A program made the position numbers and the translations under genes. A stretch of 64,000 nt of DNA from Macrosoma leucophasiata. Taxonomy: Eukaryota; Arthropoda; Insecta; Lepidoptera; Hedylidae. Below the pieces are notes generated by a model. The model did no database searches. It was not told where the DNA came from and saw only the letters and a list, made by a program, of their open reading frames with translations. Below, one piece after another: positions 31,439 to 41,710 of this stretch; the stretch's first letter is position 1, and every line of letters starts with the position of its first letter. Location of the stretch: positions 6,850,001-6,914,000 of the forward strand of contig JAWQUS010000009.1 in assembly GCA_036365455.1 (NCBI GenBank). Reading direction: 5' to 3'.

Positions 31439-32508
31439 AAACAACTGGTTGCACTCATGAGTGCCGGCAGAGGTGAAGACTTGAACATTAACATTGTGCA
31501 GATTTGATTTATTTTGACATTTTGGAATTTTGTACCAATTACTTTTGTAAATAAAAGTATTAAATACAATATTCTTTTATTGCGCTACCATACATAAATA
31601 TGTCAATTTATATTACATTCATAATTTAACACTTCAGAAATATTACAACTATTTTACATAAATAGAACGAAGGAATGCTAAATTAGTTTCAATGCACCAG
31701 CACACTGCACATTTACGTAAGCGCCCTGCGCCGCCTTAGTGAAACAGCAGGCGCAGGCATACATTTTCGCCGCGGGGTAGAAAGAGAGGGGGATACTTCC
31801 TCTCTTACGCCGCGCCGGCGGTCTACTCTTCCTCCGTCTTACGAATTTTCGATCAGGTCACAGGTCACAGGCCATTAATCGTTTTGAGATTTTCACTTTA
31901 AAAAGTTAAATCGTATTTTGAAGTTAATACTTAATACCTATACAAACACGCAATAAACTATCCATTTATAATTCCAGTGTGTTAACAGAAGCTCCATATA
32001 GCTCCATATTAAATTCCACTGGATGCGAGCATGCGATACGCAAGTCGATGAAAAGCTTGGATACATAAGGTTTATTGAATTTTTACTCACTTCCCTTTCA
32101 TATGTGCTCCTTTTTCTTGAACTTCTCCCAATCTAATTCTGCGTGAATACAGTCTGAACGATCTGAAGTTACTGACGTATGCAAAGTAACGAGTTTTATG
32201 ACACTCGTTTGAAAGGTTTTGTTGCGGTTTGTTTTTATTGTTACGATTTTGCAAAGACGTTTCGGGTCTAGTTATGTGTTGTTTTTTATTGATGGTTTGC
32301 GATTATATTATTGTACAACAAACATATGCATAAGATTGCTTCTTAATTTACGGCTTCAATATGCTATAACTCATGCCACGATGTTATAGGTCTCAAATTA
32401 TCATTGACCTCGTGAACCTTTTTATTGTGACCTAAATTCTTCTTTTATTTCTATGGTATAGACGGTACGTGTCTTCTAGACTGAGACTAGTGTCGTCGAC
32501 GGTATTAA
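31439..32508. other. Unassigned; GC-rich patch at 31715-31845
   Basis: The patch has AGAGAGG/CCTCTCT arms and GCGCC-rich flanks but no recognised identity. The remainder is AT-rich. Confidence 0.4.
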
Positions 32509-32798
32509 CTGCCTCAGTGGCGTAGTGGTAGCAGGCCACTACTACTACGCTGGGGGTCCTGGGTTCGATTCCCGGGTCGGGGACTATCAGAAATCTCTGG
32601 TTCTATTGGGATTTTTACATTTTCTGGAAGATTCCCAGTACCTCGAAGTTTGGTATTGTGCCCGGAGATGGCAACAGGTTCGCCACCTGTTACATGGGCC
32701 AAAACGTAACCGGCGAGTCGTGCGTGTTTGCATGTATGCTTGAATGCATGTATTTACCGCTGCCTTCCCCTTCGGGGATTACAGGCGTGAAGTTACGT
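32509..32798 (+). mobile_element. S repeat, full length
   Basis: CTGCCTCAGTGGCGTAGTGG head, GGGTTCGATTCCCGGG B box and an AAGTTACGT end. A 17-nt stretch after the B-box region is deleted relative to 22461. Confidence 0.85.
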
Positions 32799-33088
32799 GT
32801 CATCTAGATTGTGTATGAAAATAGTGTTCACACGTAACAATAAGCACTTGTCTCCACTTCGTAGGGATTGGCACATTAAGACGAATTCCTGTAATCACAT
32901 GTACAGTCATAGCACCTATGGCCTGAGAAGCAATACATCTACATACGACTCGTAGTTGTAACGTTACAATTATAAATATAAAAGTCCAGATGCAGCATTA
33001 TCCCTTTTTATCAAATAAAAAGCTAAATCTAGCAAACTAGAAAACACGAAATAGCTTTAATGAGCATAATTACACTAATTAACAAAAT

Positions 33089-33120
33089 TTTCACTGGTAG
33101 TAGAGCTCCAGTGACGGCTT
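33089..33120 (+). mobile_element. X repeat, 5' end only
   Basis: CACTGGTAGTAGAGCTCCAG then GTGACGG. 3'-truncated X is unusual for a retroposed element. Confidence 0.55.
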
Positions 33121-33539
33121 GGACTTCCATTTATTATTTTTTCTAACTTGGACAGGGAATCCTAAAAACTATCCGTAACTAAAAAAGCCTTTCGGAATTT
33201 TATGTCACGAAAAAGAAAGGACCGGGCCTCGTGAAAAAACCTTAATCAAATAGTTGGATTCCCGTTAAGTCGAGTTGGGTAAGGTATATTTGTATACATT
33301 ATTAAGGGTCTGGACCCCAAAACTTCATCGGTACAGCAGCCACGAACTTATTATTATGTGATAACTGTAATGCATAAGTATTTTAATTAATATGTATATT
33401 GTAAGAAAAATCTTTATTTTATATTTATTAGTTATTACTATATACCTTCCTATATTTATGTACTTCTATTTTATTTTTCTGTAGCTACTTACTTGATTTT
33501 TTAGAACTTTTTTTTGTCACCCGTGAACCCCTCGTCAGG
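33121..33539. other. No recognised feature
   Basis: No supported gene or repeat. Confidence 0.4.
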
Positions 33540-33815
33540 TTCCAATTGATAATCAGCGTCAGGCGTTACGCCTGACTTCTATATATTGAATTGGAGACCA
33601 TTTTGGCGCAGCCGTGCGACACATAATTACTATTATAACTAAGTAGGTAATTACTTTGTTTTTTTTTTCTGTCTCCTTTTTTTTTTGTGTACCTACTGTT
33701 ATTATTGTTTTGTGCTGTTTCTGTTTTAAAATTAATTGTTTGTGTTTTTCAACCTGTATTGTCTTTGTGTGTTTCTCGGCTAAGCGCCAAATAAACGGCT
33801 TTCTTCTTCTTCTTC
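33540..33815 (+). repeat. Possible retroelement end region
   Basis: A palindrome GTCAGGCGTTACGCCTGAC lies near 33560. Next comes TTTTGGCGCAGCCGTGCGAC, which resembles a retroelement primer-binding site. Further on, a T-rich tract and CGCCAAATAAACGGC (AATAAA signal) lead into a CTT run (33805). Together these look like parts of a decayed retroelement, but neither LTR structure nor coding sequence is visible. Confidence 0.3.
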
Positions 33816-33829
33816 ATAATATAACTTCA

Positions 33830-33925
33830 CAACTGTTGCTTGCGGCTCCGCCCGCGTGTAGTTCGTTTTTCGCGTAACCCGTGGAAACTCATCAAACCAT
33901 GGCATTCCAACAGAAAACTTTTCTT
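33830..33925 (-). mobile_element. Helitron-like family C, 3' fragment
   Basis: TGCTTGCGGCTCCGCCCGCG and TTTTCGCGTAACCCGTGGAA are the reverse of the end of the element at 38213-38449. Confidence 0.6.
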
Positions 33926-34059
33926 CTCAAACCAAACTCCAACCATTTTTTTTTCACATCCCTATTTGATGTTAAGTTTGTGAAAAAATAATTGCATCCC
34001 CTCTTTACTTGTAGGTACCGTTTTTGTTTTTCAAGATTGGTTAACCTATTAGGTACGTG

Positions 34060-34338
34060 TTTTTTTATGTAATAAAAGTGGCAAACAAGCGCGCAGTTCA
34101 CATTGATGTTAAGTGATGTCTGCATCCTATAGATACCCACACAATGACCAGAGTTCAAAATGCAGATGCGCTGCCACTCCTGAGACATTAGGTGTTACGC
34201 CTCTGTGCCTGAAATTACAGGGCCGTACATTACCACCTGACTAAACCACGATAGTGCTGAACACTACCATTTAGCGGCAAGTATATTATAGGTAATGCGG
34301 TGCCCGCGAGCTCCGTCACTGGAGCTCTACCACCAGTG
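34060..34338 (-). mobile_element. X repeat, full length
   Basis: T run (minus A tract), all X sections, and the GAGCTCC/GGAGCTC stem at the head, ending ACCACCAGT. Confidence 0.8.
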
Positions 34339-34989
34339 AAACGGTACCCTAAACACGCATTTAAGATGGACTTAGCGCAACAAACCACTTTCTAGAAGGG
34401 ATACAAATTAATTATATCCTATAATTTGGCAACTCATTAAGCAATCAAGCAAAATAATTTAAAATGAATGCACACTGATGTTACTATGCTTTCGAAAAAA
34501 ACCCGCTTATTGTACTTCTAGGTTTTACCCAAACAGACATTCGGTCGATACGCGAAGGTTTTCCCGATACATCGCTTTTGTTTTACTGCCGCAATTGATA
34601 TTGGCTTTCTTTGAACGAAGCACTTTCAGGGCATACAAAATAGTATCTTCGCTATATATATAGTATATCAAAATAGTATATTCTATATAAATATTTTCTT
34701 CGCATTATAAGTAGTTTATCGTGGAATTTGCGTATATATACTCAATATATGAGGTACCTAATGTATTTGAGTGTGTTTGCACTAACTTCGTGTGACCTAG
34801 GGCTTTATGAGCATTATTGTCGTTAAATAATGCCTACGTTTAACAAAGTTGCGAGTTAAAATGAGTTTCAATGTATTGGTAACAGTCTGTGTCTGTCTTA
34901 TATTTGAATTTATCTTTTATCATTTGAAACTATGGAGTATCATAAGCAGTAACGAATGGTACTCATTACTGCTTATACACTTACACGTT
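34339..34989. other. Unassigned; hydrophobic short frame nearby
   Basis: At 34861 an ATG opens MSFNVLVTVCVCLIFEFIFYH, a signal-like hydrophobic peptide, but it runs directly into the X repeat at 34990 and has no clear donor. Not called a gene. Confidence 0.35.
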
Positions 34990-35198
34990 TTAACTGGTGG
35001 TAGAGCTCGAGTGACAAGCACCACCGCATTACCTAATATACTTGCCGCTAAATGGTAGTGTTCAGCACTATCGTGCTCTGGTCAGGTGATAATGTACGGC
35101 CTTGTAATTTCCGGCACAGAGGCAAAATACCTTAGGCCTCAGGAGTGGTAACGCATCTGAATTTTGACCTTAGTCTTTGTGTGGGTGTCTATAGGCTC
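34990..35198 (+). mobile_element. X repeat, missing its 3' end
   Basis: ACTGGTGGTAGAGCTCGAGT to GTGTGGGTGTCTATAGGCT. It then diverges and lacks the A tract. Confidence 0.75.
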
Positions 35199-35315
35199 GT
35201 GTAATTCTCTAGGTGTCATCGCTTAACAATAGGTTTTATCAACATTTTACATTCAAAAGTTTTGGTGGAATTTAATTTCTTTTTGTAAGTTACTTAAAAT
35301 ATTTATTTAGAGTCT

Positions 35316-35465
35316 TACCCCCTTATTCATAAACGTACATTAGATACGTTTTAGCTATAAAATGTTTTGTCTTTGTCAGTTGTATTGTCAAATGTGCAGG
35401 ATAGAAAAAGACAATGGAGAGATTAGCAACACTTTAGCTAAATTACGTTTATGAATAAGGGGGTA
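35316..35465. mobile_element. 150-bp MITE with 22-bp terminal inverted repeats
   Basis: TACCCCCTTATTCATAAACG at the left is inverted exactly at the right. Flanking TTA/TAA is symmetrical, consistent with a TA- or TTAA-type target. There is no coding capacity. Confidence 0.85.
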
Positions 35466-36018
35466 AAAATTTTGGACTCTATAAGTTTTTGGTGGGATAA
35501 ACCATTACTAAATTCTGACAACGAAGAAATCCAGTATCATTTACTTTTCGACTCAAGAGCGAATCCTTAACTAACTACTTAAGAAACTACCACCTTTATA
35601 TCGTACTTTACCAAGCTATCACGGTTTTTGTCACAGAAACGGGCGCGTCCACACAATATTATAGATGCTACCCGTGCAAAGCCAGGGCGGGCCTCTAGTA
35701 ATTAATAAACCTAAAATTTAACAGCAGAGATAAAATTGTAGGTAGTGTTTAAGATTGATTTTTCACGTAGCTGAGACATATTCGTATCCATCGTTAATGT
35801 TACGTCGGAGTATGGTCGTAAATTTTGTGGAAATTCTTATCAGCATCTAATACGGAGCTGCGATATCAAGTGACATACTGTGTGATATATTGCAAGAATT
35901 CGTTCCATATCAACATTCTTGTTTTGAAGAATGCTGAACAAAATACCTTACTTTTATAAATTATTTAGACCCTATTTTATAAATTATTGACAGCCGCTCC
36001 GGGCTTCCAAATATAGAA
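35466..36018 (+). other. Unassigned, with a Helitron-like 3' end at about 35625-35698
   Basis: GATGCTACCCGTGCAAAGCC then GGGCGGGCCTCTAG, followed by T. This is the CTAG end of family D. The 5' limit is unclear. Confidence 0.4.
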
Positions 36019-36084
36019 GTCGACTTCTAGCTATTAACTATAAGTCGCTCCTAGCTTCTAGATGTCGACTTCTAGCTATTAACT
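36019..36084 (+). repeat. 45-bp direct repeat (1.5 units)
   Basis: GTCGACTTCTAGCTATTAAC occurs at 36019 and 36064, separated by a related TAAGTCGCTCCTAGC stretch. Confidence 0.75.
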
Positions 36085-36126
36085 GTACGACAGTTTTTTT
36101 TCTTGTCATGTTTTTTTGTGGAAAAT

Positions 36127-36600
36127 AACTTACCATCAATGTAAACTGTAGGCTGTAGCAATATAAACACCTACATAAAACCAGAGATTTGAATTTAGAT
36201 GAGTTTTCTACTCCTGCGGCCTAAGGTATTTTGCCTCAGTGCCGGCAATTACAGGGCCATACATTACCTGGGGTGCGACCGCCTATCGACATTGCTGTCG
36301 TCATTTTCATTGCTGTCAAATTTTAAAGTCGATTTTTACTTTAACTAAATAACAATAATCGAAATAATCTACCATTATCGCTTGTTTTACTTCTACGAAA
36401 ACGAGAACATCAATCAGATTATCAATACTACTTTTAAAGGAGCTACAAATCAACATGAAAATTTGACAGCAGTAACAATGTCAGCAGCAATACAGATAGG
36501 CGGTAGCATGATAGTGCTACCATTTAGCGGAAATAAAAGAATAGGTAATCTGGTGGTCCCCACTCCTGCGAAATCCGTTATCCGTCTACAATCAGTAAAC
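36127..36600 (-). mobile_element. X repeat interrupted by a MITE
   Basis: Diverged minus-strand X sections (36127-36274: CCTGCGGCCTAAGGTATTTT and GGGCCATACATTACCT) continue at 36508 with ATGATAGTGCTACCATTTAG. The order matches an uninterrupted X once 36275-36507 is removed. Confidence 0.65.
36275..36507. mobile_element. 233-bp MITE inside X
   Basis: The left end GCGACCGCCTATCGACATTG and the right end CAATACAGATAGGCGGTAGC are imperfect inverted repeats. The similarity runs on for about 50 bp (TTGCTGTCAAATTTT against AAAATTTGACAGCA). The interior is AT-rich with no gene. Confidence 0.75.
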
Positions 36601-36851
36601 AATGATCCGCATATGGATAATATTTTGTCATTTTGATAAATGAACCCGTATCTTCATGCATTTTAAGCCATTGAGAGGGTCAATTTGAGCGGACCACTCA
36701 TCATTAATTTTATCCCCTTTCGAAAGTCCAGCCATCCGTGTACGTACCCGTTGATATATTTGTTAAATTACTATACTCGACCACGTGCTCGATCGTCCGT
36801 ACTCAGTCATTTGTGGTGTGAACATGTCCAACTCATTATATCAACACAGAG

Positions 36852-37055
36852 ACAAAAATCTGCGTAAAATAGGCCTTCTGCCAACCCTGAGACCTTAGTT
36901 AGTATGTCTCTGTGATGAGTTATTACGGGGCTTTACATTAACATCTAACCGGAACACGATAGTGCTAAATACTACCATTTGGGGACAGATAGATTAGGTA
37001 ATGCGGCGGTGCCTACGCCCTCGAGCTCCTTCATTGGAACTCTACCACCAGTAAA
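36852..37055 (-). mobile_element. X repeat, variant subfamily
   Basis: CTGAGACCTTAGTTAGTATG through GAACTCTACCACCAGTAAAA. The LINE-like tail is missing. Confidence 0.7.
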
Positions 37056-37091
37056 AATATCATCTTTGTATTTTTTATGAAATAACTATCC

Positions 37092-37185
37092 CAGAGGCAA
37101 AACAACTTATGCCTCTGGAGTGGCAAGTGTGGCAACGCATCTACATTTCCACCGCCTATTTTAGTGTAGATGTATATAGGCATAG
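37092..37185 (+). mobile_element. X repeat fragment
   Basis: CAGAGGCAAAACAACTTATG to GATGTATATAGGC. It lies inverted beside 36852-37055. Confidence 0.55.
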
Positions 37186-37270
37186 TGTAAATTTTCTTTT
37201 TAAGGAATAATTCCGTTATTACCCGGCCTATTTTTTCGGGATTCATAAAAATCTAAGCCGCTTGCTATTC

Positions 37271-37491
37271 ATTGAATATTTATCTATTTTTACGGATTTA
37301 TCTCGCGTATATTAAACTAAAATGATTTTTAAAATAAATATAATATTTTCAAACTTCTGTCAGACAAATGTCACCTCAGTCTGCCCGGGACCACGGAAGC
37401 TGAAAAGCGACCGAAACGTCGGGTTGATTTTAAAAATCATTTTAGTTTAATATACGCGAGATAAATCCGTAAAAATAGTTTTATTTCAATG
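37271..37491. mobile_element. MITE with long terminal inverted repeats
   Basis: The arms 37284-37335 and 37427-37478 are exact inverses over 52 bp (core CGGATTTATCTCGCGTATAT). A looser extension beginning ATTGAA takes the ends to 37271 and 37491. The interior carries ACCACGGAAGCTGAAAAGCG and CGAAACGTCGGG, repeated at 46501-46782 and 27411-27580. Confidence 0.85.
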
Positions 37492-37934
37492 AGTGTAGCT
37501 CGCGAAAACCTAAGAACATATCACGCTTGCTATTCGTTCGTAACTTTATAAGAAAAACAAATTGATAGTTCTCGTAAAGATATATGGTAGTAATAAAGCC
37601 CGGATGAAGCGACACCAACACCTTGAGTGAACTAGTAAATCGTCGCCGCACTAAACCAATATTGAGATTAACACTCAGCTTTACTACCTAGAAACCAAAT
37701 AAATCTAACTTTTAAACTCAATATCTAGAACAGTGTTAGCGTAACAAATGTAATATTGATTATTATACTAGCTGTGCCCGACTTCGTTCGTGTGGATTGA
37801 CTGACTTGACTTATAGACTTTAAGCAGCATTTTTGGGATATAACTTTTGGTTAATTTTGGATCATACGAAAACACTTTTATGGATAGCTAAAAAAATGTG
37901 GTTTACATTATTACTTCTCTGTACACGATATTAG

Positions 37935-38212
37935 ACTAACGCCACCAAAGCCACCAATGCCACCAACGCCACCAACGCTACCAACACCTCCACTGATGAC
38001 ACCAATGCCTCCAATGCCACCAACACCACTAACGTCACCACCACCACCAACGCTAGCAACGCCACCAACGCCACCAACGCCACCAATGCCACCAACGCCA
38101 GCATCGTCACCAATGTCACCATCACTACCCACGCCCCTAATGCCATCAACGCCAGTAACGCCATCAACGCCACTAACGCCACCAACGCCACCACCAGCAA
38201 CGCCACTAATGC
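37935..38212. repeat. 9-bp minisatellite, about 30 units
   Basis: The unit is GCCACCAAC with G/T and A/C variants. The 9-nt period keeps frames open (PTP/GGV/ALV-type repeats), so the apparent proteins are artefacts of the repeat. Confidence 0.9.
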
Positions 38213-38449
38213 CTATGTATAATTATAAATGCGAAAGTTTGTATGTTTGTTTGTTTGTTACTCCTTCACGCAAAAACTGCTTAACCGATTTGCATGAAAT
38301 TTTCACATACATCGAGGGGTCCTTGTATTAACACATATTTTTTATCCCGAAATAATGTTCCTGTGGGACGCCATGGGATGATTTGAAGAGTTTCCACAGG
38401 TTACGCGAAAAGCGACGTACACGCGGGCGGAGCCGCGGGCAACAGCTAG
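38213..38449 (+). mobile_element. Helitron-like family C
   Basis: ATTATAAATGCGAAAGTTTG, then a TTTGTTTG run, CTTAACCGATTTGCATGAAA, and the end GCCGCGGGCAACAGCTAG before T. It directly abuts the 9-bp minisatellite. It is non-autonomous. Confidence 0.65.
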
Positions 38450-38834
38450 TTGACCATAATTTCTTTTTCCTTTAACCGATTTTGACTGAACAAAAGTTTT
38501 AACAGCGCTCCTAATTATATGTAATCCACCTGTGAACGGCGTTCAAATCCGTTGAGTAGATTTGAATTTATAACGTATCAGACAGGCAAACAGTCAGACA
38601 AAAATTCCAAAAATGTTTTTTTTCTGTTACTCTTCTTTAATCGCTCTCTATCAGTTTTTGGGAAATATATTTAACTAGCGGCCCATCCCGGCTTCACGCG
38701 GTGCTATGTTGCCTACCCTCTCCTATTCATCTTAGCGTGATGATTATACATAGATATAGCCTAAAGTCTTCCTCGATATCTTTTATAGTTTAGGCAGCGT
38801 ACGCAAAATAAGTAACTTTTCTGGTTGATTTTTT

Positions 38835-39008
38835 ACACCTTGTACAGCCCTATCATTTCCGGCCCAGAGGCATAATGCCTCAGGAGTGGCAACATTTCTA
38901 TATTGAAATCTCATTGAAATCGGTTTCTATGTAGATGTTTATAAGCTACAGTATTTGTTTTCCATCAATGTAAACTGTATGTTTGTTTGCCACTTCATGG
39001 CATAAAAA
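38835..39008 (+). mobile_element. X repeat, diverged, with A tail
   Basis: CCCTATCATTTCCGGCCCAG through TTTGCCACTTCATGGCATAA. Confidence 0.65.
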
Positions 39009-39679
39009 AACCCTGTTTAAATCCTGGTAAACGTTCTCGTATATAAAGCGAGAATGGTATAGCAATTCCAATATCCCAACAATGTCTAAGCATTACAGCT
39101 GAGAGCTTATTCAAAGTCTATTTTGCGCTAGAAACCTCTACATAGAAATCAATCCCTTACAGAATTCAGGGCTCGGGCGATAAGAGCCATTTAATTGTTC
39201 AAATAGCTTTAGAGAAGTGAAAATGTCTTCAGAGTATTTTTGTTGTTCACAATGTTTGAATGTAGAAAAAAACAGGAAAAAAGACGATCAAAGACGATTG
39301 AATCAAACGACATTTTATCCTTTTTTATCTACATCATTTAAACTTTGCGTAAAAGTATTAAATGATTAATCAGGTCGAGATAGTTTAAAATGTATCAACA
39401 CGAAAATAATAACAATTTCTTTAAAGATGGTAGTGTCCGAATGGAGAAGATTGAGGGCACTAACATGTTTTGATTTGATGGTAGTGTGCTCATGTAATTC
39501 TGTACAAGGTGGCAAACACCTTTAAATATCAATGTGAGCTAGTAATTAAAAAATGTCTGTAAGCACATAACATGACCAAGTAATCCTTTTTTCAAATGGA
39601 TACTCGGTTTCCTGACCACCTTTACCATTTTTGTGCTGTATGAACGCTCAATGCTCTTATGAACACGCCTATAAAAACA
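39009..39679. other. No recognised feature
   Basis: A faint X scrap (GGTGGCAAACACC...ATCAATGTGAGCT) at 39508-39542. No gene. Confidence 0.4.
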
Positions 39680-39968
39680 TTTTTTTTTATGTAATGGAAG
39701 TGGCAAACAAGCATGCAATTCACATTGATGTTAAGTGATGACTCCAGTCTATAGACACCCACACAAAGACCAAGGTCAAAATGCAAATGCGTTACCACTC
39801 CTGAGGCCTAAGGTGTTATGCCTCTGTGCCGGTAATTACAGGGCCGTACATTACCACCTGACCGGAACACGATAGTGCTGAACACTACCATTTAACGGCA
39901 AGTATATTAGGTAATGCGGTGGTGCCTACGCCCACGAGCTCCGCCACTGGAGCTCTACCACCAGTAAA
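39680..39968 (-). mobile_element. X repeat, full length
   Basis: The T run, tail, middle and head are all present, ending GAGCTCTACCACCAGT. It is close in sequence to 2309-2610. Confidence 0.82.
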
Positions 39969-40047
39969 ACACACATGGCACTAAACAGGATCACAGGATC
40001 CCCATCCTGCATGGGAATTAAACAGTATGTTGCTGTGTGAAAGCGAA

Positions 40048-40143
40048 AACGTAATTTCACGCCTTTATTCTCCGAAAACCCTGGGTGACAGGTGACGAGC
40101 CTATTGATATCTCTAGGCACATTACCAATCTCCGAGAAAGTAA
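40048..40143 (-). mobile_element. S repeat fragment
   Basis: ACGTAATTTCACGCCTTTAT through GGCACATTACCAATCTCCGA, with an internal deletion. Confidence 0.65.
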
Positions 40144-40670
40144 TTGGGCAACTTCAAAAAAAGGAGTTCGCAAGTGAGCTCTTTGCACTAGACAACTGAG
40201 CCAGTTGATATGACGATAATATTATATTTGATGAATGTATCTCGAACTGAATATTCAGTGCAATTGTTAAGGGTAGTACCTACCCTTAGCTTTCTGGGGC
40301 AATCAAGCAAAAACGCGTCCCCGTGTATGCTCCAATAAACGTTGAACTGCTTTCCGCTCAACTTTTCCTGGACTTGACCTAGTTTCTAGTAGCCCGAAAG
40401 GCACTTAGAGGCATTTCGGATCTACATATTGTAATTAACTGGTAAACTTTAGTACCTACCGCATTATAAAATAGATTGGAACATTATTCAGAGCACAGAT
40501 TTTCACTTTATTTAATTGGTAACAAACCCAAAATAAAAACAAATATTTTTTTACCGTATACGTCGTTTTGCATTATTTTATATTATTTGCGTGGATGGTG
40601 TGATTTTTTAAATCATTTATGCGGACGCCTTCTTATCCATTCTTACTTACCCCGTCCAGTTGTTTGAGCT
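40144..40670. other. No recognised feature
   Basis: No supported gene. Confidence 0.4.
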
Positions 40671-40953
40671 TTTTTTTATGTAATGGAAGTGGCAAACAAG
40701 CATGCAGTTCACATTGATGTTGAGTGATGACTGCAGCCTATAGACACTTACACTAAGACCAAGGTCAAAATGCATATGCGCTTTGTGCCGGATATTACAG
40801 GGCCGTACATTACTACCTGACCGGAATACGATAGTGCTGAATACTACCATTTAGCGGCAAGTATATTAGGTAATACGGTGGTGCCTACGCCCGCGAGCTC
40901 CGCCACTGCCTCTGTGCACTACGTTATGGACTTATTTACCACCTCTACCACCA
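40671..40953 (-). mobile_element. X repeat with internal deletion and disrupted head
   Basis: Standard X up to CCCGCGAGCTCCGCCACTG. A 45-nt unrelated stretch precedes CTCTACCACCAGT. About 40 nt (the CACTCCTGAGGCCTAAGG section) are deleted in the middle. Confidence 0.7.
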
Positions 40954-41110
40954 GTATGCTGGTATGTAAGATTAATTAGTCAGCGTTTCTTTTAAAATAT
41001 TCAGATTAAAAATCAAATAGTAGTTTTACAAGGTAGAGAAAAAAATGATTCAGAGTAATTAGACAAAAAGTAAGACAATAAGACAGAATTTCCCGTGAAT
41101 TGGTTGTTCC

Positions 41111-41515
41111 AGTGGTGGCTCCAGTATCTTGAGGAAAGCACCACCGCATTACCTAACTTATCTGCAATCAAAGAAGCGCGCATGGCCCAGCGGCTGGTGT
41201 AGATCGTAAGCGATCTTCTCGGTTAAGCACTACGGGCGCGGTCGGGTAGTGTGATGGGTGACCGCTAGTGGCAAATTAAATGCGCGTTTCCGTGCTTCGG
41301 AGGGCACGTTAAGCCGTCGGTCTCGGTTGCTATCGATGGATAGCAGACGTTAAACCTTGTCGGAGGCCTTATGGGCGGTTTGAAAAAATCCGATAGCGAG
41401 TTGGCCACTAACCCACCCATAATGCTTAACCCAGTAGATCGCTTACGATCTACACCAGCCGCGGGACCATGCGCGCTTTAACTGCCTTAACTTTAACTTT
41501 ACCACCAGTAAAATC
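41111..41515 (+). mobile_element. X head fragment interrupted by the 5S-like element
   Basis: CCAGTGGTGGCTCCAGTATC and AGCACCACCGCATTACCTAA (41111-41173) are X head sequence. After the insert, TTACCACCAGTAAAAT (41500-41515) is an inverted X head end. Confidence 0.5.
41174..41478. mobile_element. 5S-rRNA-like element with about 42-bp terminal inverted repeats
   Basis: The ends AAGCGCGCATGGCCCAGCGG and CCGCGGGACCATGCGCGCTT are inverted. The inverse continues through GGCTGGTGTAGATCGTAAGC (arms 41174-41216 and 41437-41478). Between them GTTAAGCACTACGGGCGCGG and GATGGGTGACCGCT (41223-41268) closely resemble the internal control region of animal 5S rRNA. It is therefore probably a 5S-derived SINE type. 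The long inverted termini are unusual for a SINE. Confidence 0.75.
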
Positions 41516-41710
41516 GTTATTTTTTTCAGAAACCAGTATGAACTTTTATAAACAAGTGAGGTACCGAGTACAGACCACAATAACCAACGTTGCCAAAATT
41601 CCTGTCGCTACAGTCAGGTTTTTCACATAAATGTACCTTTCTTTGGGACATTTTTTGGCGTCCTTCCAATTGCCTTGCATTAACCAAACTGCTGGTGATA
41701 ATGTTCACGC

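Larger units (their letters stand above)
37768..38690 (-). mobile_element. Helitron-like repeat interrupted by minisatellite and another element
   Basis: CTAGCTGTGCCCGACTTCGT at 37768 is a CTAG end. The interior is split by the 9-bp minisatellite and family C (37935-38449). Continuation-like sequence (AACCGATTTTGACTGAACAA) lies at 38450-38600. A second CTAG-type end, CTAGCGGCCCATCCCGGCTT, is near 38684. The joining of these pieces is inferred. Confidence 0.4.

Noticed and set aside
34861..35058. Signal-peptide-like small protein (MSFNVLVTVCVC...)
   Set aside because: The frame runs into an X repeat and no splice donor or upstream promoter could be supported.
37911..38331. Gly-, Leu/Ala- or Pro/Thr-rich open frames on both strands
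   Set aside because: They are the three readings of a 9-bp minisatellite, which keeps all frames open.
41223..41275. Genuine 5S rRNA gene
   Set aside because: Only the internal control region resembles 5S; the outer stem strands are replaced by unrelated inverted repeats.
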